Source of the DNA: Odontesthes bonariensis | Taxonomy: Eukaryota > Chordata > Actinopteri > Atheriniformes > Atherinopsidae | Assembly (NCBI RefSeq): GCF_027942865.1 | Contig: NC_134509.1 | Span: forward strand, 5,295,754 to 5,359,753 | Direction of reading: 5' to 3' | Length of the DNA stretch: 64,000 bases | Shown: positions 31,951 to 43,205 of the stretch, piece after piece | Layout: every line of letters begins with the position of its first letter | How positions within the stretch are numbered: the stretch's first letter is position 1 | Translations under genes and position numbers: made by a program | The notes under the pieces: model-generated | Database searches by the model: none | Told to the model about the DNA's origin: nothing | The model's input: the letters and a program-made list of their open reading frames with translations, nothing else

Positions 31951-33045
31951 ATGGGCAACACAGTTGCATCATCAGCTCAGTTGCTGATGCAGTTCTGGGG
32001 TCTGTCTGTTGTTTAGTCATGATGGCATCATGCAATTCCACTGGTGCATATTTAAAAATCTTTATTTGTAGGAAAGTAAACGACAAGAACAAACACAGTA
32101 ATATGGCCGATGTTTCAACAGTCCTTCGTCCTTGACAACATTTAATCCATCTCTGACGTAAAAAAAAAGTCCTCCACCACCTTATCGGAGTTTTGTGTCC
32201 TGTCCGGGTGGAACAAGGTCTGCACATCAAGCATAATAGCTTGATTGGGGATGTTTTGAAGAAGTTAGGTTTCTGTAAATATGTGAATACAGTCTGTAGT
32301 CTCCTAACCCTGCAGCCTCAGCCTTATGACAACAATTTTATTCTCCTGCAATTAGACGCTTGCCAGAAGAAGACTGTAACTAGGAACAGCCTTAAGTCTA
32401 AGCTGTCTGAGCTTTTACTCTTATCCCAGCTCCCACTTGGTTAATCAAATCATTTGCTGGCTGCTCGTTGGATACCGAGGGCAGAGATGCTGTGAAACAT
32501 ATTCACTGGTGTGTACCTCAATTAACCTTGTTTATTCTGTACTTGACGCAGTTTACCGCAGATGGACAGATGTCAGCGAGTAACATAGAAAACAGATTGC
32601 ATCTGTCTATAATTGGGAAAGTCACAGCAGAATGTCTGTAAATGAGGCATTTTGGGTTTGTCACTTTTATTAAATTAGAAAAGTATCTAAGACGTGTTTT
32701 TACTTCAGCTGTATGGATTATTAAGTCTAGAGTGACTGAGAGAAAAAGCAAAAAATTTGACCCATTTAAAATATGAATGACTTTCTTAAGCAAAAGTGTG
32801 TGCACTTCCTGTGTGCGGAGCCAGTGTCTGGCACTCACTACTTTACTTCTTTGTTCAATTGATAAGATAGACATATTTAACTGCCAGTCTCATGTTAACG
32901 CCCTTCATTTTAAATTTGAACTCACCGCTCCTCTCTTTGATCCTCTCACTTCCAGTTTTGCTTTTACTTCCTCCTTTTAGCAGTCTGCTTCGGCCTTCAC
33001 GTCCCCCAACCACAAATGCTGCAGGTGGCAGCTGTGGGTGTCCTT

Positions 33046-33173
33046 TCAGCCTTTCAGGACCTTCTCTTTTAACAGGTCCAAGATGACCTGCCTCTCTTGG
33101 CTCTCAAGATCAAATCTGCGCTCCCTCTCTTTTCTGTCAGCCTCCAAACGTTCCCTTTCCAGTGCAATCTTAC
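33046..33173 (-). CDS. SANT-like gene, coding exon 7 with stop
   Basis: 128 bp reading KIALERERLEADRKERERR through LLKEKVLKG and TGA at 33046-33048. The acceptor is a good TTTTCAG. Confidence 0.87.
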
Positions 33174-36100
33174 CTGAAAACAAAGATATGAATGTCAGAA
33201 CAATGACAGCCCAGCATAAATGAAGATAATACAACAATATGCCTATAAAGACTTTACTAAAAAGACTCGTATTCCTACTGAATAATGGCTTACATTTTTT
33301 CTTCCTACTTTATTTGAGCCCAGTCTCGCATGTATGAGTTACATCTCAGATTCTTGAAAATGAAATGGAAATTCTTTAATCTATATTTCAAGCAAAGAAA
33401 TAGCTTTTTTTTTCACCATTTATGACAGCTTTTATCATTAAAGTAAGTGACATAACTTCAGTATTTATTGTCAGTTTAACTTCTAATCCTGATGGTTAAA
33501 TAAAAAATGATCAACACCTGTGGCCCTTCCTTCTTTCTGTGTGTTTTAGACTCTAAACAATAATTGAATCCGCTTTTTGGATAGAAAGTCACGCATTAGT
33601 GCTCTGAAACTGTCTTACTCCTCTGAATCTCCAACTCTTCTCGGCGCAGGGCAAGCTCCTCCTCTCGTAGCCGTTGCTCTGCCTCTGAGCGTTTCTCCAG
33701 AAAACTTAGAATCTCAGAGTACGTCTGGCAGCAACACTGGCATGGTCGCTTGGCTGTGGGCGCCGCTGAAAGCGCCGCTGAAATCTCCGCCAACTGCTCG
33801 CGCTCTTCCTCTGGTTCTGTAATCATGACAAAATTGACTAAATCCTGAAGGGAACACAGTTGGCGGAGATCAATTTTAGAATTCAGAAGGACAAATACAT
33901 TACATTGCAGATGCAATACATTACATATCAAACGCACAGTTGCCCTTAACTTTAAACTGAGGTCTCGGGTTGATAAATTTTACTTGTGCGCCACAAAAAT
34001 CTGTGCCAGGAAACATCCATCCGCTGACAATACTGTTGCAGCTGTGAGCATCACACCCTCCATCCTGTCAGTGTCTTTCACTACTCACACAGTATTTATT
34101 GCCATTTATAGTCAAAGAGCCTCTTTCATTCTTTTACTTGGGCTGTGGGTTTTAAACGACGCTCTTGCCTTGTGCTGCATTCTGAATCTGTTTTACCTGC
34201 TGTGGGCGTTTGGTTGATGTCTGGTTTGTCCTGTTCCGCCAGAGTGAGTTCCTCTATGGCGCGATTTCTTTGCTCTTCATCCTAGGAGAGATAGAGACAC
34301 TTCTATAACAAGAGCAACAAAAGAAAATGAACAATGACCAGGTGCAACAACTAATTCAATCTTAAATAGTGGGAGGATGTTTGTTGCAGAGGAAATAACA
34401 GAAATGTTGGGTCTCTTGTTAATTTAAGTGACCTTTTTAAGAACTTACAGTTGGTTGACAAGTGTTTTTTTTATCGTTTTCTGGCAGATTTTTGATAAAA
34501 ATTAACATTTCAGCCGACAGAAACGATGCAAACTCATACGTTTAATATTATTTGATGAATATACATATATACATACATACAACATTGTCCCAACAGGAGC
34601 CACAATTTGGCTCCCATTACCAGCAGATACTCAGTGTTTGGAACACGTGTAAACATTGACCACGATAAATTAATTCAAATTGAATTTAGTGAAAATTGAC
34701 TCCAATGACTCTGCTTAAAATTCCCACGACGATGCCATGATGTAGGTTGTGCACTGATTTAGGCGAAGTTGACACCTTTGATTTCAGATGATTTAGGATC
34801 GCCCAGCTAATTTTTGGGAAGTGGTTGAAGAAACTTTGTCCACTATATCACACATTCCTTCTTCTGTTCCAGCTTGTACTGCTTTAACAATCATCCCTGT
34901 CAGCTACAACAGTCTGGCAGAAAATGAGTCAGCGACGCTGACCACTCACTTTATGAGAGTCGTCTTTATTGAACTTCCCGCAGTTTACATCTATGCAAAA
35001 GACAGGTAAAGTAAAAGACTTTGGGTCTATGTAATGGAGGATCTTAAAAGGATATTCAGTTATTTCTTTGTTTTGTTTTATGTGAAGTACCTATAAGTCG
35101 TCAATGTTTCACATGCAGTCGATAGCAGTCAAACAGCTCTCAGTTTGGACAGTCAGAAGGATTCCTGGTGGCTGAGCTAAGCCAAGGAGCCATGATAGGA
35201 GCAATTTTTTTTACTTCTAAAACACATCAAAGCTCAAATATTTCCTATTAGTTTGAGAGAACGCTGTATTGTGGGTCCCCTTAAAGGCCTTTTGACTTTA
35301 GAACCCCTTTCTTCACTTCCAATTTTTATGTATTTTCATGTATCTGTTTATTTACCCTGACAATCTCCAGTTGTGGTGGGAAAGGTCCAGGTTTGAATTT
35401 CGGTGCCTTTCTGTGTGGAGTTTGGATGTTCTACCTGTGCCGGTTCCTCCAACAGTTATGAATGTTTGGTTGGAAAAGAAAAGAAAAAAATAATCGGGAC
35501 CATTTGGTTTATTGGTGACCCTAACTATGCATGGTTGTAAGCAGGTCTACATGGGTGGATTTCCTCTCTGCACCTATTTTCTCGCTGAGGTCTGTTTTTC
35601 ACTGAGTGAAAAGTGGAAGCAACTGGTTCAGGTGATACCAATCACATTGTAAGTGATCACTTTGTGCTGTCACTGTAGATATGTCTGTGTGTAGATCTGT
35701 GTCTCTGTCGTCATAAACGCAGATGGTAGCCAGATAAAAGATTGGGTGCAAGTTTATGCAAATATATAAGCCTGCACTTGCGCCAGATGTTTGTTTTGCA
35801 TGCGTTTATTGAAGTGATTTAGAGTGAGCTATAAATATCCTTTGTGAAAGCTTCTCATTTCATTCTTACACTTTGCGGATCAATCTTTGTAAAACATGCA
35901 TTTTGTTTTATCACCTAACACTTCTACAAATTCCTGTAAAAATAGCACATTTTTGTGAAAATGAACATTGGCAGTGTGACACACCTGGTACTTTGCACTC
36001 TCGCCGCCGCCTATGAGCCCCTTCTCAGCCTCCAGCTCCAAAACCTCATGAAGCAGATCCTCCTTTTGGGCGTAAAGCCTCTCTGTTCCAAACCTGAGTC

Positions 36101-37334
36101 GAGGCAGAACAAAAACACTCATACTGAATTAGTACTTTTAGAAGAGGCTGAGCAGGTAGCCAAGTCACTACAAAGCCACTTCACAGCCAATCTTTCCTCA
36201 GAAAGAGGTGCAGCTACAGCCTTTTCTGACTGAATCAACCAACCTGCGCAGACTGGGGAAGTCTTGTTTCTTGTAGTAGTCCAACAGGAGCATGGTCCTC
36301 TCTCTACACCTCCTGGCGTCCACCTCAAAGTTCTCCTCCTGGAGGGCGGCAGTGATGATCTCCCCCACACGGGCCCAGATTCGTCCTGACAGTATCGGCG
36401 AGTAAGATAACTGCAGATGCTTTATGCAACTTTTAAACAAAAACATTTTCTACACAACAAATAATTTGACACTCATTTATCACACAGGACCTGCAGTTTG
36501 ACAGCATGTCAGTGTCTTCCACTGGATTAATCCTGTTATAAAATTACGAACCTGGTTCTTTTGAGGCAAAGGGGTTCTGGGCAATAACCTCTCGCAGGAG
36601 GATGATGTCATGCCGCGCAGAGAAACGCACCTGCCGCTTCCGGGGTGTGGGGCAAGCAATAGAAAATCCTAGGGTTGGAACCAAAACAGAAAAACATTAT
36701 AGAATAGGACAGAAGCTCATAATATTCTGATATTCCCAAAACAAAGGTCCCCCCCCTCCACATCCAACTTCCTTGCTAATAAAACAGCTAAATGACATTC
36801 TTCCCAGTTGTGTTATCAATATATTTATCACAATGCTTCCTATCAAACTTTAATCTCATGGAATATCGTTGTTTTATTAAAAACAAAAAAACTGATTTGA
36901 CCAACACGAGGTGCTTTTAAAAAAAAGCTTATTTCCCAGTCCTACTTGTGTCCCCGTGTAATCAAACGTTAACACAGTGTCTATAACCAGTGAGTCCTGT
37001 GTTTTGGTGACACTGTGTCAGCTGCAGTTAGACGGATGACAGCAGCTCTCCCACTGATGCCTCGCACTGACTCCAAAGGGCGAGCAGCTTCCAGCTACAA
37101 CACATTTTAGCAGCAAGCAGACACACAGCCTGCGCGCCGCGGAGCTGGTAGAACCCACTGTGGCTACAGCAGTTCCAAAGCTGAACCCAAAATGCGTCAG
37201 AGGGGGAGGAGCATTGGTGCACGAGTACAAAGAGGCACTTGCAGTGTAGGATATGTTGTTAAGAGCCGTTAGACGTGGAGGTCGTGGTGTATCTCACCGT
37301 TGTTGATCGGTACTTCCACCACCACCCGTTCCAT
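33046..37334 (-). CDS. Myb/SANT-like domain, coiled-coil protein (seven exons)
   Basis: Seven minus-strand exons join without frame breaks to 271 codons and a TGA stop. I do not recognise a named gene. Residues about 25-110 look like a Myb/SANT-like (trihelix-type) DNA-binding module: a basic RKRQVRFSARHD lead-in, helix IILLREVIAQNPF, then GRIWARVGEIITAAL and RCRERTMLLLDYYKKQD, then a helix containing QKEDLLHEVLELEAEKG. Residues 189-193 are CQCCC. From about 195 to the end is a highly charged, probably coiled-coil helix (EAEQRLREEELALRREELE, RERLEADRKERERRFDLES). This layout resembles uncharacterised SANT-like proteins linked to or derived from transposons. A nuclear DNA-binding role is inferred. 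Intact frames over seven exons argue for a maintained host gene. The ATG at 37334 is the first in the first exon. Confidence 0.85.
33619..33816 (-). CDS. SANT-like gene, coding exon 6
   Basis: 198 bp reading EPEEEREQLAEISAAL, the CQCCC cluster and the start of the charged helix. Acceptor CAG, donor GTAAGA. Confidence 0.87.
34197..34281 (-). CDS. SANT-like gene, coding exon 5
   Basis: 85 bp reading DEEQRNRAIEELTLAEQDKP and a Pro/Thr-rich linker, with a CTAG acceptor and a GTAAAA donor. Confidence 0.82.
35985..36093 (-). CDS. SANT-like gene, coding exon 4
   Basis: 109 bp reading FGTERLYAQKEDLLHEVLEL through GESAKYQ, ending in phase 0 at a GTGTGT donor. Confidence 0.86.
36244..36385 (-). CDS. 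SANT-like gene, coding exon 3
   Basis: 142 bp reading RIWARVGEIITAALQEENFE through YYKKQDFPSLR, the core of the SANT-like domain. Acceptor CAG, donor GTTGGT (weak). Confidence 0.88.
36552..36668 (-). CDS. SANT-like gene, coding exon 2
   Basis: 117 bp reading FSIACPTPRKRQVRFSARHD through VIAQNPFASKEP. The acceptor is CCTAG. The donor GTTCGT is unusual, but the frame continues. Confidence 0.85.
37298..37334 (-). CDS. SANT-like gene, coding exon 1
   Basis: Codes MERVVVEVPINN plus one base, then a GTGAGA donor. The next exon supplies GA to complete glycine. Confidence 0.78.
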
Positions 37335-38614
37335 GCTTGTGTTTGGTGCATCCGGGACCCGTCTGACGCGCACGGTACACGTCCACTCACAAGTACAGGT
37401 CCCCCCTCTGACGTGTAACTCAACTTGGCAGAGGATCTGTCCGAGTCTCCGCTCTGCTTATTTGGTTGTACTTACTCTAAATAACCACTAGATGTAGGTA
37501 GAGGACTGCGGGTCGTGGCCATGTTGGAGCAGCAGGAGTTTAGGGCCCATTCACAAATATGTGTTATAAATTGGCTTTATTCTTAGACTTTATGTATTCA
37601 TATTCTGTAGTTCTCTAGATAATCTATTTTCCTAGTTTGTACGTGTACATTCTGCTCATACAAACGGAATGTATGTCCAACACTTTAAGATGACGTAGCG
37701 GGATAAAATAACTGGGTCAGATAAAGCGTCTCTTAGGACAGATAGGTCTGGTACAGTAGATGCACGCCTGAAACAACACGCACACACACACATCGCTTAT
37801 CACATCCAAAGAACATGACGAAGACGGTGGATGGCCTGCTCGCAGCATGAGTAAGTGTTCAATGATGCGTCGTCAAATGTAGGTACAACCTCTGAGATAA
37901 GGGTGAACATAAATATGAAATGTTTCCAGATCTCAGGACTTGGCCAGACGGATTTCATGCGAGAACTCTGTCTCTCCAAGTCCAGCGCTGATACTTGACC
38001 TGTGACCTCCAATAAACACTTTGTTTAACTTACGACTGCTCCAACTGGTTCTTGGGCTTCCAATATAAAGAATCGGATCTAACATATGATATATCCCACA
38101 GTTACATGGAAATAGACAAACATCTAGTTTTCGTTTTGATCAGGTAAGTGTATTTTATTTGTGGGTACCTTGGCTTTTTTCACTCTCCCACGAATGTGCT
38201 TTTTTTTTCTCACCATCACTGAAAACGGAAACTTTTATCCCAGAATATTTGGTGAAAAATGCAACAGCCTTTAATCTCCTTCCTCAACACTCCAGATTGA
38301 GCCGTGGCGTATTAAAAAGATCAACTCCAAAGTGTATAAACGCCCCTCATTTGTTCATGTTTTGCATCCGAGGAATCAGACTTTCACGAGGCCCTCTGAA
38401 GTGATGATGAGCAACAGTTCTCTAAACTCGCTGAAGGTCTTTTAAAGTTTTTCTGTGGACAGTGGCTACATTTTCAAAATTTCTTTAATGCAGTCCATGT
38501 GCCTGCCCATTTTACAAGGAACGTATTCTTTATTTATTTTTGCTGTCTGTTAATCAGTTACCACTAACATATGAAAAGGCAGAATTAAGAGCAGTGGTTA
38601 ATAAACATGTATAT

Positions 38615-38621
<7 letters not shown>

Positions 38622-38669
<48 letters not shown>
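38622..38669 (+). repeat. (AT)n microsatellite
   Basis: About 24 AT units, followed by imperfect CATACATATAT sequence. Confidence 0.9.
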
Positions 38670-38673
<4 letters not shown>

Positions 38674-38879
38674 CATATATATATGGAGCATGCATACAAT
38701 AGCTTGACCTATGAGGAACAATCAAATTCATTGTGCACCAAGTACAGATCAAGCCTCGCTTTTTCTGTTATCCTGGATATCTGAATCCTGTTTTTGTGAC
38801 ACAACTTTAGATGCTCATAATTTAGTGATTGGTTTTAAGATTAGGTTGAAAACTTTATTTAAATCTCTTTGATAAAACT

Positions 38880-39410
38880 TATAGCTCGGGATGGCTCAAG
38901 TGACCCTGAAACATCCCATAGTTGTGCTGCTATAAGCCTAGACTGCTGGGAAACCTCCCATGATGCACCTCTCCTCACTCTGCTGTCTTTTCTCTCCATG
39001 TACATGTGACATTACTGTTGTCATTATCTTGTGTTTCTCTTTCTCAGCAGGTATCCCTGGCCTGGTGTTATGGTGTTTGTTGTCCTCTTTTTCCTCTCCT
39101 CTCAACCTCCTAAAGGGAGTTTTTTTCTTTCTAACGTCACCTCGGGCATGTTCAGGAAGGGAGATTGGATCGAAGAAGTTTTGATGCAATAGCTTTCCAT
39201 AGCATGGCAACTTTAAAAAAAAAAAAAAGGCTTTTGTATGAATTGGACTGATTTGGAATTGAATTAATTGGATTTGATTGGATTATGATTGGATTACAAA
39301 GAATTGGATTCTAACTGGCTTGAATTGGGTTGTATCTTTGAAGTGCCTCGAGAAGACATTAGTGGCGCTATATGAATAAAACTGAACTTGAATTGAATTA
39401 AGTGTGTTCA
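38880..39410 (+). repeat. Dispersed fish repeat ending in GAATTGAATT tail
   Basis: Contains CCTAAAGGGAGTTTTTTTCT and ends GGCGCTATATGAATAAAACTGAACTTGAATTGAATT, a pattern common in many bony-fish genomes. A related copy in reverse orientation is at 57300-57690. Class (LINE or SINE 3' end) is inferred. Confidence 0.55.
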
Positions 39411-41903
39411 ATAGATGTGGTTTGGAGCTACATTAATAAGGCTGACTTAAACTAAGTTCAATTTCCATGTCCAAGACTTTTTTCAGGCAAATATTCTGTA
39501 AATGTCTACTAATTTAAATCTACCACAAAAATGCCACACATCTTAACAATATTATAATCATAAATTGTTCTTTTACTGATAAATTATGGAAAAGGGGCAA
39601 GAAAAAAGTCTTTAATCCACTGAAATTGCTTAATATTCTAGCAGTGGGAAAAATCCAATGTAGGAGATGCAAAAAGAAAGTTTATATACTCAAATAATAT
39701 ATACAGAGGTGGAAACCTTCCCACATAGTGCAATATTTAAAAATGTACATGAAAATATTCTGGATTAATATTGCAAAAGTTCTGTCAACTTATTTTTCAC
39801 TTCAAACTTGTCACATAGTAATACCATTGTCTCTAAATGCTCAGGGCACCCGTATGGCAGTATTTTTTGACTTGTAGGGAATGTCCCAGCATTGTTCAGA
39901 TTGTACAGATATTGTTTGTACTGCCTTAAAGATTCTATATCGATATAGAATCTTAAATGATAATCAAATCAATGCAGTCTGGAGTTCTTTTTTTTATTTA
40001 CAGTATCCTCACCTTTACTGCCCACACAAACCTGAGAATGCATGTCTGAATGCACTCACACTGTGTTAATGTTACTTTTGTGTACAAACCCAGCCTTGAC
40101 GTAAGTTCTGACATAATTATGTGGAGGTAAGCAGGAAAGCAGACCTAGCAACCCGCTGCATTGAAATAATTTGATTAACTGGTTCGTGAAATGTTTTGAA
40201 AACCAACTGAGAGGGAGGGATGAAGGAAGACTCGGAGGAGAGTGTGAAGGATGTAGTGAGTCAGAGCTGCGTATGCTCTCATTACCTGTGACAGTGATGT
40301 TGAATATTTCTGTCATTCAGAAAGCAGTGGACTGAGGAGAGATGACACCTGCCAGGAATACCCATAGGCAACAATATGTTTATCTAAAAATAACTGAACG
40401 TGTGAAGAGTTACCCGCATCAGCTGTGTACAATCTGTTATTATACAGTACAAATCATCACCATGGTAATGCACATGAAAGAATAGGAAGCATGCAGGCAC
40501 CAGCAGCTTGCACCACAGTGGCTGCCAAACTCTGTGCTCAGATGCCAGTGGACTGTTAATTAGCCTGGACACACAGTTCTGGTCATGCTGTGATCAAAGA
40601 ACTTTTCCAGTAAGTGCTTTAGAGAGAGGCGACCACTGGAATTACAACACGAAGAAATATTCCTCCAGGCAGCAATCTGACAACCTTCGACAATGTCTCC
40701 TCTCCGCTCATTTTGTTGCACCTAATAGGCTTTTTTTTCTGCATTTAGACACATATGTGGACACCCATTCTCCAGTGTTAACTCTGATATTTGTGTAATC
40801 TTTTTACACACGTCACTTGACGTTATAGGTGTGTCTTTCAACACTTATTTGTACAGTTAGTCCTCTACTGTTACAACTCTTTGAAAAAAACTACCATTGA
40901 AAATTAGATGAAGTAGTTCTTATACAACAAAGGAAACACTGGAAAAGATCCACCAGAGCTGCATTTCTAAATGCACGATCGAATTTGTGGCTTTTGAGAT
41001 TATGTTCACAAGTTATTCTGCGCTTGTGGTATCCATGGCAACAGGTTGGCTTGACATGCCCTTTTTTATTCAATGTTACTTTTTCAAATCTTTGCTAAGT
41101 TAAATACACTGAACACTAATGTCGGGTAACTAAAACTGAAGTATGTGAGGGCTGAATATACGTGACGATTTCAGCCGTTGTTTATTGGAGGGATAATTTC
41201 GCAGATGTGTTTTTTTTTACTATACCTCCTTCACTGTTAACAACAAAGCTTTATAACGAGATGAACACCCTCCTGCGACAGATTTACTGAAAAAAATGAA
41301 AAAAACTCCCAAGCCATCAAGTGCTGCAAAACTTCAAATGAAATAAAAAAGTAAGCTTAAATTATATATAAAAGGTTTCTTTTTTCTTTTTAATAAACTC
41401 ATAAAAACACTTCCTTATCACTTCCTTGATGCACAGATGAGAGAAGCACCTTACCTGAACTAATTATTAAGTCAAAGTATTCCTTTAAGAGATGATGAGC
41501 TACACAAAATTATCTGCTGAAGATCTATGCTCAAATATGTGCTCAGTGTTTTTAGTCTTTAAAGATGCTGTCCTCCGCAATGGATCTGAACTTGTATCTG
41601 GGACTTTTTGCAAGACCTTCGTTTTCACATCAAAATGTAATGAATTAGGACAGCGAAACAACCAAAAAGGACTCGTGTATTAGAACATTTGTCATGCCAG
41701 TCATTTACAACTTTTAATTTAAAACATTTTATGAGCCACATACTTTGATCATCATCCAGCCGTGTTATCTTAGTCTGCGCCAAGCAGATTTAAACAAATG
41801 CATCCTCCCTTTAAAATCTGTCATAGCATCTAGGTGGCACAGCCAGATGCAACAAGAAGTTAAGCGTGTAGCACCAAGTCAAAGTTAACATAACATAAAC
41901 ATA

Positions 41904-41935
41904 GAACGCAGTTCTAAGAACGCAGTTCTAAGAAC
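41904..41935 (+). repeat. 14-bp tandem duplication
   Basis: GAACGCAGTTCTAA is repeated head to tail at 41904-41917 and 41918-41931, then continues GAAC. It lies at the edge of a transposon-like region. Confidence 0.75.
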
Positions 41936-41993
41936 GGTCCTCTTCGAATTTTGTTCTAATAACTGCCCTTCCCCTGTGGAACTGTTTCAGTCT

Positions 41994-43205
41994 GCATTCG
42001 CACATGAGTCGGGACTGATGCGGCGCAGCCATCTGCGACAGTGACGTGTTACTTTAGCACCACATTTAACAACAAAACAAAACAAAACCCGCGAAAAGTA
42101 AGGAGAGAAGAAAAAAAACACATCAAAGAAGCTAACATGGAGAGCGGGGAGGCCACCGTGTTCATGGTCTGCATGATTAATCATGGACGATCACATCGGG
42201 CGTCTAAAGGCTCTAGCATGGTTGCTGCGTCTGCTCGCGCGAGCGGTGTTGATGACGTCACGAGTTCTTGCCCGCAATATGTAGTGGCGCAAGTCGTTGC
42301 GCCAGTAGTTGCAATCTTTTCCGTCACAGAGGTGTCGCTACTACGTGAAGGTTTCCGCTACTCTACAACCACGAAAGTGGAGAAGAAAACAATGAAGAGC
42401 AGGAATACTGTCATTAATGATACTGCTGCAGTATTCGGATCATTTTAATTTTTTAATTCAGTTAATAGAGGTGAAGGTCTGAAGCCCCCGGCATCACCAC
42501 TTGGAGTCTCTGCCCTCTTCTTTGCCTTCACGTATCTGTCCCGTAGCTTCTTCCACACCTTCTTACAGAACTCTCCCTCTTTCCCCAAAGTTCTGCCAAT
42601 CTCTGTCCACCAGTTTTGGGAGTTTACGTGCTCCCTGTGCAGTTTCACTGCAGTTTCGTACAGCTGCTGTACAAACGCACCTCCTGACTGAGCCTGGTCT
42701 CACATCGGTCCATCCGGTTTGTCATTTTCGACGCAGCCAAGTTACAAAAATCGACTGGTCCACGACAACGCACTGCGCCGTCTTTTCGAGGCAAGCGCCA
42801 TGCCTGAAACGTCATTTTGACGTCACGGTCCGCCACCACCGTGACAGACGCGGCAACTGTAACTCCGGCTTAACATGGGGGCTGGAAGAGCTCACAGAGA
42901 GTCAGGAGACGAAGGATGGAGCGCAGGCCGTACTTCTTGGTTTCATGAAGGAAGGAGAGCAGAGCGCCGCAGACAAAGGAGACCACGTGGAGGTTTAACT
43001 TATTAAACACACGCCGGTTGTGTCCGTGTCGTATGAGGAAACATTTCAGCCTGACAACATGACAAGGGGCGGAGCTACCAACCACCAAACACCTCCGTCA
43101 GATGTGTTCCTATGGAAACCAGAACAGACCCAGCTGAGGAGAAGGAGCTGAAATGGTTCCAGGAACTGAGGGCTGTGGTCCCGAGTTCCTGTATGTGCGA
43201 ATGCG
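41994..43205. mobile_element. Probable DNA-transposon remnant carrying a MADF frame
   Basis: GCATTCGCACAT (from about 41995) followed by CGGGACT is mirrored by GTCCCGAG...ATGTGCGAATGC near 43179-43204. The inverted ends enclose GC-richer sequence that contrasts with the flanks. A MADF-type DNA-binding frame lies inside on the minus strand. Target duplications were not found, so the true termini may lie further out. Harbinger-type elements often carry such a protein, but the superfamily is not established here. Confidence 0.4.
42445..42648 (-). pseudogene. MADF-type DNA-binding protein fragment
   Basis: Minus-strand frame of 67 codons containing NWWTEIGRTLGKEGEF and KKVWKKLRDRYVKAKKRAE, typical of the second half of a MADF/Myb-like DNA-binding domain. 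The N-terminal helix appears to continue in another frame upstream, so the copy is probably frameshifted. It is likely the accessory protein of a transposon. Confidence 0.55.

Larger units (their letters stand above)
28892..33045. other. Repeat-rich intergenic region
   Basis: No intact gene is seen between prpsap1 and the next minus-strand gene. The recognisable content is decayed LINE coding sequence near 29.6-30.1 kb and 31.6-31.95 kb. The rest is unassigned AT-rich DNA. AATAAA on the minus strand at 32666-32671 could serve the gene that ends at 33046. Confidence 0.45.

Noticed and set aside
42501-42998. 165-codon plus-strand frame.
   Set aside because: It overlaps the MADF frame in antisense and lies in GC-rich transposon sequence with few stops; no domain is visible.
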